The position numbers were made by a program, and so were the translations under genes. A stretch of 64,000 nt of DNA from Janthinobacterium silvisoli. GTDB taxonomy: Bacteria > Pseudomonadota > Gammaproteobacteria > Burkholderiales > Burkholderiaceae_D. Of this stretch, positions 32,754 through 41,050 are shown piece by piece (within the stretch, counting starts at the first letter, position 1; each line of letters starts with the position of its first letter). Under the pieces are notes generated by a model. It ran no database searches. It saw only the letters and a list, made by a program, of their open reading frames with translations, and was not told the DNA's origin. The stretch lies in assembly GCF_014200725.1 (NCBI RefSeq), contig NZ_JACHCL010000002.1:1325176-1389175 (forward strand), given 5' to 3'.

Positions 32754-34171
32754 AAACCGTCACCCTACTCTTCGTAACAACCCTGGGCCTGGCCGGCTGC
32801 GGCAACGTCGGTCACGACTTCCAGCGCCCGCAAGCAGCATTGGGTACGCAATGGCTGCAAGCCGATGGCCCCCATTTCACGGCGCTGCAAGCCACGGCGG
32901 CCGAACAGCGCTGGTGGGACAGCTTTGGCGACGCCACGCTGTCGTCGCTGGTTCAGCGCGCCGCCAGCAGCAACCTGGCCGTGCAGGCAGCGGCCAGCCG
33001 GCTGGAACAAAGCCGCGCGGCGCGTGGCGTGGCGGGTGCGGCGCAAGCCCCATCTCTGAGCGCCAATGGCGCTTACAGCCGCGCGCGCAACAGCGGGCAA
33101 GGTTTGATCGATGCCTCTGGCCTGAATGGACAGTCCGCCTACAATCTGTGGCAAACCAATCTGGACGCCAGCTGGGAGCTGGACCTGTGGGGCCGCGTGC
33201 GGCGCGAAGTGGAAGCGGCCGATGCGCGCACCGGTGTGGCGCAAGAGCAGCAACGGGGCGTGCTGCTGGCCGTGATGGCGGAAACGGCGCGCGACTATAT
33301 CGAACTGCGCGGCGCACAGCAAACCCTGGCCATCACCGAACGATTGCTGGCGATTGCACGCCGCACGCAAGAACTGAGCCGCATCCGCAGGCAGCTAGGT
33401 GCGGGCACGGATCTGGATATCGCCGAAGCTGCCGCCCACGTGGCCACCATCGAAGCACGCCTGCCGCCCTTGCAGCAGCATGAAACGCGCCTGGTCAACG
33501 CCATCAGCCTGCTGCTGGCCCTGCCGCCGCAAGCGCTGCAGACCGAGCTGGCGGCAGCGGGGAAGATTCCGTTTGTCGCCATGCCGGTGCAGCTGGGGGT
33601 GCCGGGGGAACTGGCTGAACGGCGCCCGGACATCCGCGCCGCCGAAGCGCAGCTGCATGCGGCGACGGCCGCCATCGGCGTGGCGCAAGGCGATTTTTAT
33701 CCGCGCATCACCTTGTCTGGCAGCGTCGGCCTGCAAACGATGCAGCTATCCGATATCGGCTGGGACGCCAAAAGTTTTGCCTTCGGTCCCGGCTTCAGCC
33801 TGCCACTGTTCGATGGCGGCCGGCTGCGCGGCAGCTTGCTGCTGCGCGAGGCGCAGCAGCAGGAAGCAGCCATCGCCTACCGCCAGACGGTGCTGGCCGC
33901 CTGGCATGAAGTGGAAGATGCGCTGTCGGCTTATCAGGCGCAGGAACGGCGCCAGGCCAGCCTGGACGAAGCTGTGCGCCAGGGCCGCCGCGCGCTGCAG
34001 GGCGCCGAGCTGCAATACCAGCAGGGCAGCGTGGACTTGATGCATGTGCTGCAAGTGCAAAATGCGCTGCTGGCCAACGAAGCGGCGCTGGTCGACAGCC
34101 GCGCCGCCGCGTCGCTATCGCTGGTGGCGGTCTACAAGGCACTGGGCGGCGGATGGGAGGTGGTAAATTAA
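32750..34171 (+). CDS. efflux outer-membrane factor lipoprotein (NodT type)
   Basis: 473 residues. The signal sequence ends in a lipobox (GLAGC, about residue 19), followed by NVGHDFQRPQ, a variant of the NodT V-G-P-D-F motif. Later family segments are ERRPDIRAAEAQLHAATAAI, GDFYPRITLSGSVGLQT and FDGGRLRGSLLLREAQQQ, from the TolC/OprM barrel-coil repeats. It is the third gene of the LysR-controlled tripartite pump, overlapping the adaptor by 4 bases. Its stop lies only 9 bases from the convergent hmuV stop, with no terminator hairpin between them. Confidence 0.92.
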   Translation: MKTVTLLFVTTLGLAGCGNVGHDFQRPQAALGTQWLQADGPHFTALQATAAEQRWWDSFGDATLSSLVQRAASSNLAVQAAASRLEQSRAARGVAGAAQAPSLSANGAYSRARNSGQGLIDASGLNGQSAYNLWQTNLDASWELDLWGRVRREVEAADARTGVAQEQQRGVLLAVMAETARDYIELRGAQQTLAITERLLAIARRTQELSRIRRQLGAGTDLDIAEAAAHVATIEARLPPLQQHETRLVNAISLLLALPPQALQTELAAAGKIPFVAMPVQLGVPGELAERRPDIRAAEAQLHAATAAIGVAQGDFYPRITLSGSVGLQTMQLSDIGWDAKSFAFGPGFSLPLFDGGRLRGSLLLREAQQQEAAIAYRQTVLAAWHEVEDALSAYQAQERRQASLDEAVRQGRRALQGAELQYQQGSVDLMHVLQVQNALLANEAALVDSRAAASLSLVAVYKALGGGWEVVN

Positions 34172-34180
34172 GGCGCTCAA

Positions 34181-34996
34181 TCAAGACGCGGCGTACAGGC
34201 GCGGCTTGCGCAAGCCGCTGCTAGCACTGCCGCCACGTGCCGGAATCACGCACACATCGCCATCGGCATTGGTGGCCGTCGTCAGCGCAATGCCGTACAG
34301 TTCTTCCAGCGCCGGCAAGGCCTGGGCATCGCTGGCGATATCGTCCGTCAGCTGGCCCGAGCGCACCAGCAGCAGGCGGTCAAAACCCAGCAAGGCGTGG
34401 TTGATGTCGTGCAGGATGGCGATGACGGCGTGGCCACGCGCACGGGCAAAACTGTCCAGGCTTTCCAGCAGGTCGAATTGCAGGCCGGGGTCGAGGGCGG
34501 CCAGCGGTTCATCGACCAGTATCAAGCCATTCTCGCTATCCCACATCTGCGCAAAGATGCGCGCCAGCTGCACCCTTGCCTGTTCGCCGCCGGACATGGT
34601 GTCCAGGGTGCGCCCCAGCAGATGCGTGGCGTGCGCCAGCGCGGCCGCTTGCGCAACGATGTTGTCCAACTGCGGGTCGGCCAGGCGCGCCACGCGGCCC
34701 AGGCCGATCACCAGTTCCGACAGCAAGCCAAACGCCACGTTCGACGCTTGCGGCAAGACAGCGCGGCGCAGGGCCATCTCACCCAGCGACCACTGTGCCA
34801 GCGGCCGGCCAGCGAATTGCAGCTGGCCAGACTGGGGGCGCAGTTCGCGCGCCATCAGTTTCAGCAGGGTCGATTTACCGGCCCCGCTGGGCCCCAGGAT
34901 GGCGACCCGTTCGCCCACTCCGATCGTGAGATTGAAAGGACCGAAATACTGCTGCCCTAGTCGGGCGGTGGCAAATTCTAGTTCCAGTAGCGGCAT
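34181..34996 (-). CDS. hmuV: heme ABC transporter ATP-binding protein HmuV
   Basis: 271 residues from the ATG at 34996, selected because AGAGGGGCCAAC precedes it; an ATG at 35014 would overlap the permease gene and has no such site. The ABC domain is complete: Walker A GPSGAGKST (about residue 36), Q-loop LPQASNVAFG, signature MSGGEQARVQLARI and Walker B GLILVDEPLAALD, then the switch His in AILHDINHAL. It powers uptake of heme across the inner membrane together with HmuU and HmuT. It is the last gene of hmuSTUV, and its stop faces the efflux operon convergently. Confidence 0.9.
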   Translation of the reverse strand: MPLLELEFATARLGQQYFGPFNLTIGVGERVAILGPSGAGKSTLLKLMARELRPQSGQLQFAGRPLAQWSLGEMALRRAVLPQASNVAFGLLSELVIGLGRVARLADPQLDNIVAQAAALAHATHLLGRTLDTMSGGEQARVQLARIFAQMWDSENGLILVDEPLAALDPGLQFDLLESLDSFARARGHAVIAILHDINHALLGFDRLLLVRSGQLTDDIASDAQALPALEELYGIALTTATNADGDVCVIPARGGSASSGLRKPRLYAAS

Positions 34997-35006
34997 GTTG
35001 GCCCCT

Positions 35007-36056
35007 CTAGGCATTGCTGTGGCGGAAACGCCGCAACAGCATCAGGAAAAATGGCCCGCCCAGCAAGGCCGTGAAAATACCGACGGGGACTTCCGCCGGA
35101 ATGGCCACCGTGCGCGCCAGGGTATCGGCCAGCAACAGCAGCAAGCCGCCCGCCAGCATCCCCAGCGGCAGTACTTTGCGCTGGTCGGCGCCCAGCCAGG
35201 TCCGCACCAGGTGCGGCGCGATCAAGCCGATAAAACCGATGCCGCCGCACCAGGCCACGGCAAAGCCGGTCAGCAGCGCCACCAGCACGATCACCTGCGT
35301 GCGCAGCTTGCCCACGTCGATGCCCACATGCTGGGCCGACGATACACCCAAGGCCAGCGCGTTCAAGGCGCGCATCAGGTGGCGCGTGGCCCACAGCGCA
35401 ACGAGCATCACCGCCAGCAGCGCGGCGACCTGGCGCCAGCTGCCGGCCGACAAGGAACCCAGGGTCCAGAACGTCAGGGTGCGCAATTGATCGTCGCTGG
35501 CCATGTAGATGCACAGGCCCATAACGGCCACCGTGATCGCGTTCAAGGCCACGCCCGTCAGCAGCAAGCCGACGATGGAACCGGGCGTGGCCCAGCGCGC
35601 GACCCTGTCGAGCAAAACACAGATCAGCATGGCGCCGCCAAACGCGGCGGCTGGCAGCAGCCACAGGCGCAGCTCGGGCGCTACGTGCAAGCCGGCGGCA
35701 AACACGATGGTGATGGCGCCAAAACAGGCGGCGCCGCTGCTGATGCCCAGGAGGCCAGGGTCGGCCAGGGGATTGCGGAACAAACCCTGCGTCAAGCCAC
35801 CGGCCAGCGCCAAGATGGCGCCTATCAGCACGGCAAACAGGGCGCGCGGCAAGCGTATATGCCACAGCACATAGGCGCCGCCCGAGAGTCCATCGTCGCC
35901 AGATTGCAACGGCGCCAGCCAGTCATTGAGCGTCACCGACACGGCGCCCGCCTGTACGGCGATGATCAGACCGGCGGCCAGGGCCGCGAACAGCAAGCCG
36001 GTAGCGCTCCAGCGCCAGCTTGCAAGCCGCGTGGGCCTCAAGCTTGCAGCACTCAT
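35007..36056 (-). CDS. hmuU: heme ABC transporter permease HmuU (FecCD family)
   Basis: 349 residues starting at the ATG at 36056, which overlaps the end of hmuT by 4 bases; the same frame stays open upstream but without a credible protein sequence. About ten membrane helices are predicted. FecCD-family motifs are present: VLWHIRLPRALFAVLIGAIL, GGLTQGLFRNPLADPGLLGI (the typical N-P-L-A-x-P-x-x-L-G segment) and GGIGFIGLIAPHLVR (the coupling region facing the ATPase). Two copies form the inner-membrane channel for heme. Position within hmuSTUV supports heme over ferrisiderophore as substrate. Confidence 0.92.
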   Translation of the reverse strand: MSAASLRPTRLASWRWSATGLLFAALAAGLIIAVQAGAVSVTLNDWLAPLQSGDDGLSGGAYVLWHIRLPRALFAVLIGAILALAGGLTQGLFRNPLADPGLLGISSGAACFGAITIVFAAGLHVAPELRLWLLPAAAFGGAMLICVLLDRVARWATPGSIVGLLLTGVALNAITVAVMGLCIYMASDDQLRTLTFWTLGSLSAGSWRQVAALLAVMLVALWATRHLMRALNALALGVSSAQHVGIDVGKLRTQVIVLVALLTGFAVAWCGGIGFIGLIAPHLVRTWLGADQRKVLPLGMLAGGLLLLLADTLARTVAIPAEVPVGIFTALLGGPFFLMLLRRFRHSNA

Positions 36057-36991
36057 GCGGCCATGGCTTTCGCAAACGCGGCATCGAGCTCGGTCAGCGC
36101 CTGCGGCATGCGCGGACCAAAGCCCAGCAGCAGCATGGCTTCGAGCGAGACGATGCGGTGCTTGCGTCCGGCTGGCGTCTGTTCGAGACCCGGCAATTTC
36201 AAGATGCCTTCCACCCCGCCCGAGGCTTTCAAGCCCTGGTCGGTGACCAGCACCACGTCGGGACGCGCGGCGATCACCGCTTCCGGCGTGAGCGGCTTGT
36301 ATCCGGCAAATCCTGCTTGACCACCCATCACATTGACGGCGCCCGCATAGGCCAGCATGGCGTCGGCGCCCGTCTCGCGCCCCCCGACCATCACCTGATT
36401 CGGTGCGTGCGCGAGGATGAACAGCACACGCACCGGCGCATGTGCAGACGACTGGCGGCGCTGCTGCACGCTGGCCAGCGCGCCATCCCATTGCTTTTGC
36501 AGGGTCTGCGACAAACGCGCCGCCGGTTCAACGCGGCCAGTCAGCTGACCTACTTGTTTTACCCGCTCCAGTACGCCTTCAAACTTGTTGTTCGCGTTCA
36601 GCACGGACACCGATACGCCCGCGTCGCGCACCTGGCGCAGCACGGTCGGCGGCCCTGCTTCTTCGGTGGCGATCAGCTGGGTCGGCGCCAGCGACAGCAG
36701 CCCTTCGGATGACAGGGTGCGCGCATAACCGACCTGCGGCAGCTTTTGCGCCGTGGCGGGAAATAGCGAAGTCGTATCGACGCCCACCAGATCGGCTTGT
36801 GCATCGAGCGCGTAGACGATCTCGGTCAATGCGCCACCCACGCTGATGAGGCGGCGCGCCCTGGTCACCGGCTTGCCCGCGTCGGCCACGGCGGCCAGCA
36901 CTTGCATCGGCGCGGCCAGCGCCAATGCGCCAACGCCCATTTTTTTCAGCGCGATCCGGCGCGCGACACTGGCGGCGATCAAGCGGCGCAT
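36053..36991 (-). CDS. hmuT: heme-binding periplasmic protein HmuT
   Basis: 312 residues from the ATG at 36991, supported by AGGAG 8 bases upstream; it begins inside the end of hmuS (13-base overlap). Residues 1-40 form a basic n-region and signal (MRRLIAASVARRIALKKMGV...LALAAPMQVLAA). The substrate-binding domain contains RLISVGGALTEIVYALDAQ (typical opening of the PBP2 heme/cobalamin type), QVGYARTLSSEGLLSLAPTQLI and YKPLTPEAVIAARPDVVLVTD. It delivers heme to HmuUV in the periplasm. The heme-ligand Tyr expected near GYARTLS is present. Confidence 0.92.
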   Translation of the reverse strand: MRRLIAASVARRIALKKMGVGALALAAPMQVLAAVADAGKPVTRARRLISVGGALTEIVYALDAQADLVGVDTTSLFPATAQKLPQVGYARTLSSEGLLSLAPTQLIATEEAGPPTVLRQVRDAGVSVSVLNANNKFEGVLERVKQVGQLTGRVEPAARLSQTLQKQWDGALASVQQRRQSSAHAPVRVLFILAHAPNQVMVGGRETGADAMLAYAGAVNVMGGQAGFAGYKPLTPEAVIAARPDVVLVTDQGLKASGGVEGILKLPGLEQTPAGRKHRIVSLEAMLLLGFGPRMPQALTELDAAFAKAMAA

Positions 36992-38091
36992 AATTCGTAC
37001 TCCTGTTGTGCTTTTTCGACGATGTTGCGCCATTCGCACAATTCATGCGCGCCTGGTTTACGTTCACCAAAGAACATGACGATTGTGTCGCCCTTTTCAT
37101 CGAACAGTTCGACCGACGTGACCAGGCCGTCAACGGTGGGCTTGCGCACCACCCAGGCGCTGGCGACATGGTCTTCGCGCAAATGCAGATTGAAGCGCGC
37201 ATCGAGGATATTGATCCACGGGCCCATCACGGCGATCTTTTGCACGGGGCCGGAGTGGATCTGGATCATGCCGGCATTGCCGACAAACGCCATGATGGAG
37301 ACGTTTTCGCGGGCCGCGTCATTGAGCAGGTCCAGCACGCAGGCTTTGTCGAGCTGCTGCACGAAACGCGCTTCGGCCAGGCGCAAGCCTTGCAGGCGCG
37401 AGACTGAATATTTTTTCAGCAAGGTGAAAAATTCATGCGTGTCGCGCAAGTCTGCCCAGGCCGCACGAAAACCGGCCACGTCGATTTGCGCATCGGGTAG
37501 TTCAACGGGCGCGGGCGCAGGCGCCGTGACGGCGATGCCGGGTTCCTGATCGTCGTCGGCAAAGCGCGTCACCAGCGCCTCGTAGGCAGCCAGGTCGCTT
37601 TGCGGCTTCAAAAAAATCTTGTGCACGGCATGGCCGGCCGCATCAAAGAATTGCAGGCTGCGCTGCACTTCCTTGTCGCCCACTTTTTCGGTCAACTCGC
37701 TGACGGCAAAACCATGGACCCACTGGCGGTAAAACACGCGCAAGTCGATGTCGCCGCCCAGCACCAGGCCGACATGGTGGTTGTGGCTGGCATTGCGATA
37801 GACACCGGTTTTTTCATGCACGCACGAAACGTTGCGCGTCAGGGCCATGACTTCGCCCAGCGGCTCCAGGGCGGCGATGATGGCCGGCCAGTCGGCCTGC
37901 AGGCGCTCGGCGCCCAGCAAGGCGCCATCGGCCAGCGACAAGCCCGCGTGTGCGGCAATCAGCTCGCCTTCGGAGATATTGAGCTCAGTGGCGATATCGC
38001 GGTGGCGGGCTTTTTTTTCACGGCGCAGGCGGGCAAATTCGCCAGCGATGCTGTCGGTGCTGCGTGGGGTGAGCTCGGATGGAGACGGCAC
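36979..38091 (-). CDS. hmuS: hemin-degrading factor HmuS (HemS/ChuS type)
   Basis: 370 residues starting with GTG at 38091 (AAAGGAATACACC upstream). It has the two tandem ChuS-like halves usual for the family: the first includes GEVMALTRNVSCVHEKTGVY and HHVGLVLGGDIDLRVFYRQW, and the second includes VSIMAFVGNAGMIQIHSGPV and MGPWINILDARFNLHLRED. The N-terminal helical part ends before the first barrel. HmuS-type proteins receive heme in the cytoplasm and degrade it or hand it on, releasing iron. It is the first gene of hmuSTUV; a Fur box with an embedded TATAAT lies 68-89 bases upstream. No heme receptor gene is adjacent. Confidence 0.92.
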   Translation of the reverse strand: MPSPSELTPRSTDSIAGEFARLRREKKARHRDIATELNISEGELIAAHAGLSLADGALLGAERLQADWPAIIAALEPLGEVMALTRNVSCVHEKTGVYRNASHNHHVGLVLGGDIDLRVFYRQWVHGFAVSELTEKVGDKEVQRSLQFFDAAGHAVHKIFLKPQSDLAAYEALVTRFADDDQEPGIAVTAPAPAPVELPDAQIDVAGFRAAWADLRDTHEFFTLLKKYSVSRLQGLRLAEARFVQQLDKACVLDLLNDAARENVSIMAFVGNAGMIQIHSGPVQKIAVMGPWINILDARFNLHLREDHVASAWVVRKPTVDGLVTSVELFDEKGDTIVMFFGERKPGAHELCEWRNIVEKAQQEYELCAA

Positions 38092-38158
38092 GGTGTATTC
38101 CTTTCAAGGCAAACACTGGCTGGCGTCACGCTGGCTGGTCAGGATGGATCGTGCATTG

Positions 38159-38187
38159 ATTATAAATGAGAATCATTCGCAACTGAA
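38159..38187 (-). promoter_or_regulatory. Fur box overlapping the hmuS promoter
   Basis: AATGAGAATCATT (38165-38177) differs from the core of the Fur consensus (AATGATAATCATT) at one base; the full 19-bp match (38162-38180) is 13/19. Read on the minus strand, a perfect TATAAT (38164-38159) lies at its edge, so bound Fur would cover the promoter. No plus-strand gene is served. This supports iron-repressed expression of hmuSTUV. Confidence 0.75.
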
Positions 38188-38223
38188 ATTTATTTGTGCG
38201 CGCCCCTGCCTAACCACGACGGG

Positions 38224-38252
38224 CAAAAAAAACGCCGCGATGAACGCGGCGC
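38224..38252 (-). terminator. Rho-independent terminator of the EamA transporter gene
   Basis: Read on the minus strand: GCGCCGCG-TTCAT-CGCGGCG followed by eight T. It lies about 50 bases past the stop of the EamA gene and before the Fur box, insulating hmuSTUV from the upstream gene. Confidence 0.88.
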
Positions 38253-38303
38253 AAAGGAAACCTGATTTACGGGAAATCAGATGAGAAAAAAGTGAGTGGT
38301 GGC

Positions 38304-39221
38304 TCAGGCGCTCGCCTGTGCGGCGGGCATGGCCTCGGCCTCTTCCTTGGCCTCGGCCTTGGGCGCCGACCGCTGCGCCAGCAAGATCACGGCCGCCAGC
38401 ACCATGGCGCCACCCAGCAGTTGCGTGCCGCTAACCTTTTCGCCCAGCAAGGTCACGCCAAAGGCCATGGTGATCACCGGCTCGAAGGTGGAAATAATCG
38501 AAGCCTTGGCGGCACCAATCTGCGCCACGCCGGCAAAGAAGGCGGCGATCGCGACCGCTGTCGAAAACAGGGCGATCACGCCGACCGCCAGCCAGCCGGT
38601 GGCCGTGCCCGGCAGCGAGACGCCTTGATACACTGCAATTGCGCTATTGGCCAAACCAGCCGTGCCCAGGATCACCACGCAGGCGGCCAGTGGGTGGATG
38701 TTTTCCTTGCTCTTGGCCAAGCTATTACCGAACAAAATGTAGACGGCATACACGCCAGCCGCCATCAACGCCAGGGCGATGCCGATAGGCTGGCCCTGCA
38801 GCTTGCCCCCCAGGGTAATGGCCATGCCGCCGATCGCCAGCGCCATCAGGAGCAGCATACGGCGGTCCAGCTTTTCCCAGCCCAGCGCCAGGGCCAGGAT
38901 GGTGACCAGCACCGGATACACATACAGCAGCATGCCGCACAAGCCGCTGCTGGCGTACAGCAGGGCATTGAAATAGCCTTGCGACTGGGCCGTGTACATC
39001 AGGCCCATCAGCATATAACCGGCCAGCAGGCGGCCGCGCGGCAAGCGCCAGCCACCGAGCCAGACCAGCGGCAGCAGCAGTGCGGCGGCAATCACGAAAC
39101 GCAAGGCCAGCATGGTCGACGGGTTGACCCCGGACGCATAGGCAGCCTTTGCAAACACTGCGGAGCTGCCGAAACCGGCGGCCGACAGCAACACCAACGC
39201 AACAGCGCGGCGATCAGACAT
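38304..39221 (-). CDS. EamA/DMT-family transporter
   Basis: 305 residues with about ten predicted membrane helices in two EamA repeats. The start MSDRRAVALVLLSAAGFGSSAVFAKAAY is typical, and the second repeat opens with PIGIALALMAAGVYAVYILF and contains ASIISTFEPVITMAFGVTLLGEKVS, the conserved end-of-repeat signature of drug/metabolite exporters. The C-terminus is a short Ala/Glu-rich tail (AEAKEEAEAMPAA). It is divergent from a LysR regulator gene (39465) that may control it, a common arrangement. Substrate unknown, often an amino acid or other metabolite. Confidence 0.9.
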   Translation of the reverse strand: MSDRRAVALVLLSAAGFGSSAVFAKAAYASGVNPSTMLALRFVIAAALLLPLVWLGGWRLPRGRLLAGYMLMGLMYTAQSQGYFNALLYASSGLCGMLLYVYPVLVTILALALGWEKLDRRMLLLMALAIGGMAITLGGKLQGQPIGIALALMAAGVYAVYILFGNSLAKSKENIHPLAACVVILGTAGLANSAIAVYQGVSLPGTATGWLAVGVIALFSTAVAIAAFFAGVAQIGAAKASIISTFEPVITMAFGVTLLGEKVSGTQLLGGAMVLAAVILLAQRSAPKAEAKEEAEAMPAAQASA

Positions 39222-39407
39222 GAAAACCTCGTCAAATAATCGGGTAGATATGGGGTCAAGCAGGAATAGCCAAGCTGGGTAAGCGGATCGCCTTTACAGG
39301 CTGCCGTCCTGACATGTTATGCATTAGGGATATTGCGGGTCTTGTAACGCATAGTCGGCATCATATTCTCTTGCATAAGATGAGACAAACCAATATTCTT
39401 CACGGAT

Positions 39408-39460
39408 AGGCTCAGTAATATTAAGGCTTACCGATTTAGGCTCACCGATTTAAGGCTCAC
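39408..39460. repeat. four spaced copies of AGGCTCA/AGGCTTA before the LysR gene
   Basis: AGGCTCA occurs at 39408, 39438 and 39453 and as AGGCTTA at 39424, with centre spacings of 16, 14 and 15 bases; the second and third are followed by CCGATTT. They end five bases before the ATG of the LysR gene. Reiterated half-sites about 1.5 helical turns apart suggest a protein-binding array or a small tandem duplication. Confidence 0.5.
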
Positions 39461-39464
39461 TTGT

Positions 39465-40403
39465 ATGTCCCGCTATCTGCCCCCGCTCGCCTCCCTGCAC
39501 GCCTTCGAGGCTGCCGCCCGCCATGAAGGCTTCCAGCGGGCCGGTGAAGAGTTGCATGTCTCGGCCGGCGCCATCGGCCACCACGTCAAACAATTGGAGG
39601 CTTGGCTGGGGGTAGTCTTGTTCCAGCGCATGCCGCGTGGCGTGACGCTGACCAGCGCGGGCCAGCGCTATGCGGCCGCGCTCGGCCCCATCCTGATCCA
39701 GCTGGCCGATGTATCGGAGCAGGCGCGCCGCCAGGGCGATGAAAAAGTGGTCACGGTAACGGCCACCAGCTCGCTGGTGTCGCGCTGGCTGATGCCGCGC
39801 CTGGGCCGGCTGCGCGACCGCCATCCGAATATCGAATTGCGCGTGCTGGCATCGATGCATCCGGTGGACCTGGTGCGCGATGGCGTGGATGTGGCTATCC
39901 GCCTGGGACCGGGACGCTATCCGGGCTTGAAAGTGGATTTATTGATGGAGGAATGGTTTTCAGCCGTCTGCAGTCCAGGCTTCCGGGCCAGCGCCAGCAA
40001 TCTGCGTACACCAAGCGACTTGCTGCGCTATCCGCTGCTGCACGATGAACCGGAAGTGCATTTGCCTGGAGAAATCGACTGGGCCCGCTGGCTGCATAGC
40101 TGCGGCGTGCATTACAGTGGCAATAGTGGCAATAGCGGTGCGCGCTTCTCACACACGTATTTATGCCTGGACGCGGCCGCCAGCGGCCAGGGCGTGGCGA
40201 TTGCGGCCGGCCCGCTGATCGACGACGACTTGCGCTCGGGCCGCCTGGTGCGCCTGTTCGAACACAAGGTGCTGGGACCGCTGTGCTACTACCTGCTGCG
40301 CTCGCCCCAGGCGGAAACCCGGCCCCAGGTACATGCATTTTGCGAATGGCTGATCGCCGAGGCCCGCGCCGACCAGGAAACTGTCTGGCCGGCGGTGGAG
40401 TAA
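39465..40403 (+). CDS. LysR-family transcriptional regulator (GcvA-like)
   Basis: 312 residues. It begins RYLPPLASLHAFEAAARHEGF, the usual opening of GcvA-type LysR proteins, with the winged helix-turn-helix in residues 7-65 (GFQRAGEELHVSAGAIGHHVKQ) and an effector domain containing VTVTATSSLVSRWLMPRLGR and DVAIRLGPGRYPGL. A short Gly/Ser/Asn insert (GNSGNSGARFSH) stands near residue 225. It is divergent from the EamA transporter and may regulate it. Its stop is one base away from the orn stop on the other strand. Confidence 0.88.
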   Translation: MSRYLPPLASLHAFEAAARHEGFQRAGEELHVSAGAIGHHVKQLEAWLGVVLFQRMPRGVTLTSAGQRYAAALGPILIQLADVSEQARRQGDEKVVTVTATSSLVSRWLMPRLGRLRDRHPNIELRVLASMHPVDLVRDGVDVAIRLGPGRYPGLKVDLLMEEWFSAVCSPGFRASASNLRTPSDLLRYPLLHDEPEVHLPGEIDWARWLHSCGVHYSGNSGNSGARFSHTYLCLDAAASGQGVAIAAGPLIDDDLRSGRLVRLFEHKVLGPLCYYLLRSPQAETRPQVHAFCEWLIAEARADQETVWPAVE

Positions 40404-40404
40404 C

Positions 40405-40995
40405 TTACAATTTAATGAAGTGCTCGCGGTAATACTTGAGTTCTTCGATCGATTCCAGGATATCGGCCAGCGCCGTGTGCTTCTGGTGCTTTTTGAAACC
40501 GGTGGCGATTTCAGGCTTCCAGCGCTTGCACAGCTCTTTCAGGGTCGACACGTCCAGGTTGCGGTAGTGGAAGAACGCTTCCAGCTTCGGCATGCCGCGT
40601 ACCATGAAGCGGCGGTCCTGGCCGATGGTGTTGCCGCACATGGGCGACTTGCCTGCAGGCACATATTTTTTCAGGAAGGCGATCAGTTCCGCTTCCGCCT
40701 GGGCTTCCGTCACGGTCGACGCTTTTACCTTCTCGATCAAGCCCGAACGGCCATGCGTGCCCTTGTTCCAGGCATCCATCTTGTTCAAGGTTTCATCGGA
40801 TTGATGAATCGCAAAGACAGGACCTTCGGCCAGCAGGTTCAGGTGCATGTCCGTGACCACCACCGCCACCTCAATGATGCGGTCGGTGTCAGGCTCCAGG
40901 CCCGTCATCTCCATGTCGACCCAGATCAGGTTCATTTCATTGGGACGGGCAGGAACGGCGGGTGCGGATGCAGTTAAGTCGGTCGCTTGTGACAT
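40405..40995 (-). CDS. orn: oligoribonuclease
   Basis: 196 residues from the ATG at 40995 (AAGAGAGAATT upstream). A poorly conserved Ala/Pro N-terminus (about residues 1-20) precedes the core. DEDDh exonuclease motifs are in place: [18 protein letters not shown] (Asp and Glu), the [13 protein letters not shown] region and [14 protein letters not shown] (His and Asp). Orn degrades 2-5 nucleotide RNAs, including pGpG released from cyclic di-GMP, and is usually essential. Here it is divergent from an M48 peptidase gene. Its relevance to the Wsp c-di-GMP operon nearby is functional rather than by operon. Confidence 0.95.
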   Translation of the reverse strand: MSQATDLTASAPAVPARPNEMNLIWVDMEMTGLEPDTDRIIEVAVVVTDMHLNLLAEGPVFAIHQSDETLNKMDAWNKGTHGRSGLIEKVKASTVTEAQAEAELIAFLKKYVPAGKSPMCGNTIGQDRRFMVRGMPKLEAFFHYRNLDVSTLKELCKRWKPEIATGFKKHQKHTALADILESIEELKYYREHFIKL

Positions 40996-41050
40996 AATTC
41001 TCTCTTGGCCTATCAAACTAAATAATCAGCCATTTTCTCACAGGCACAGA

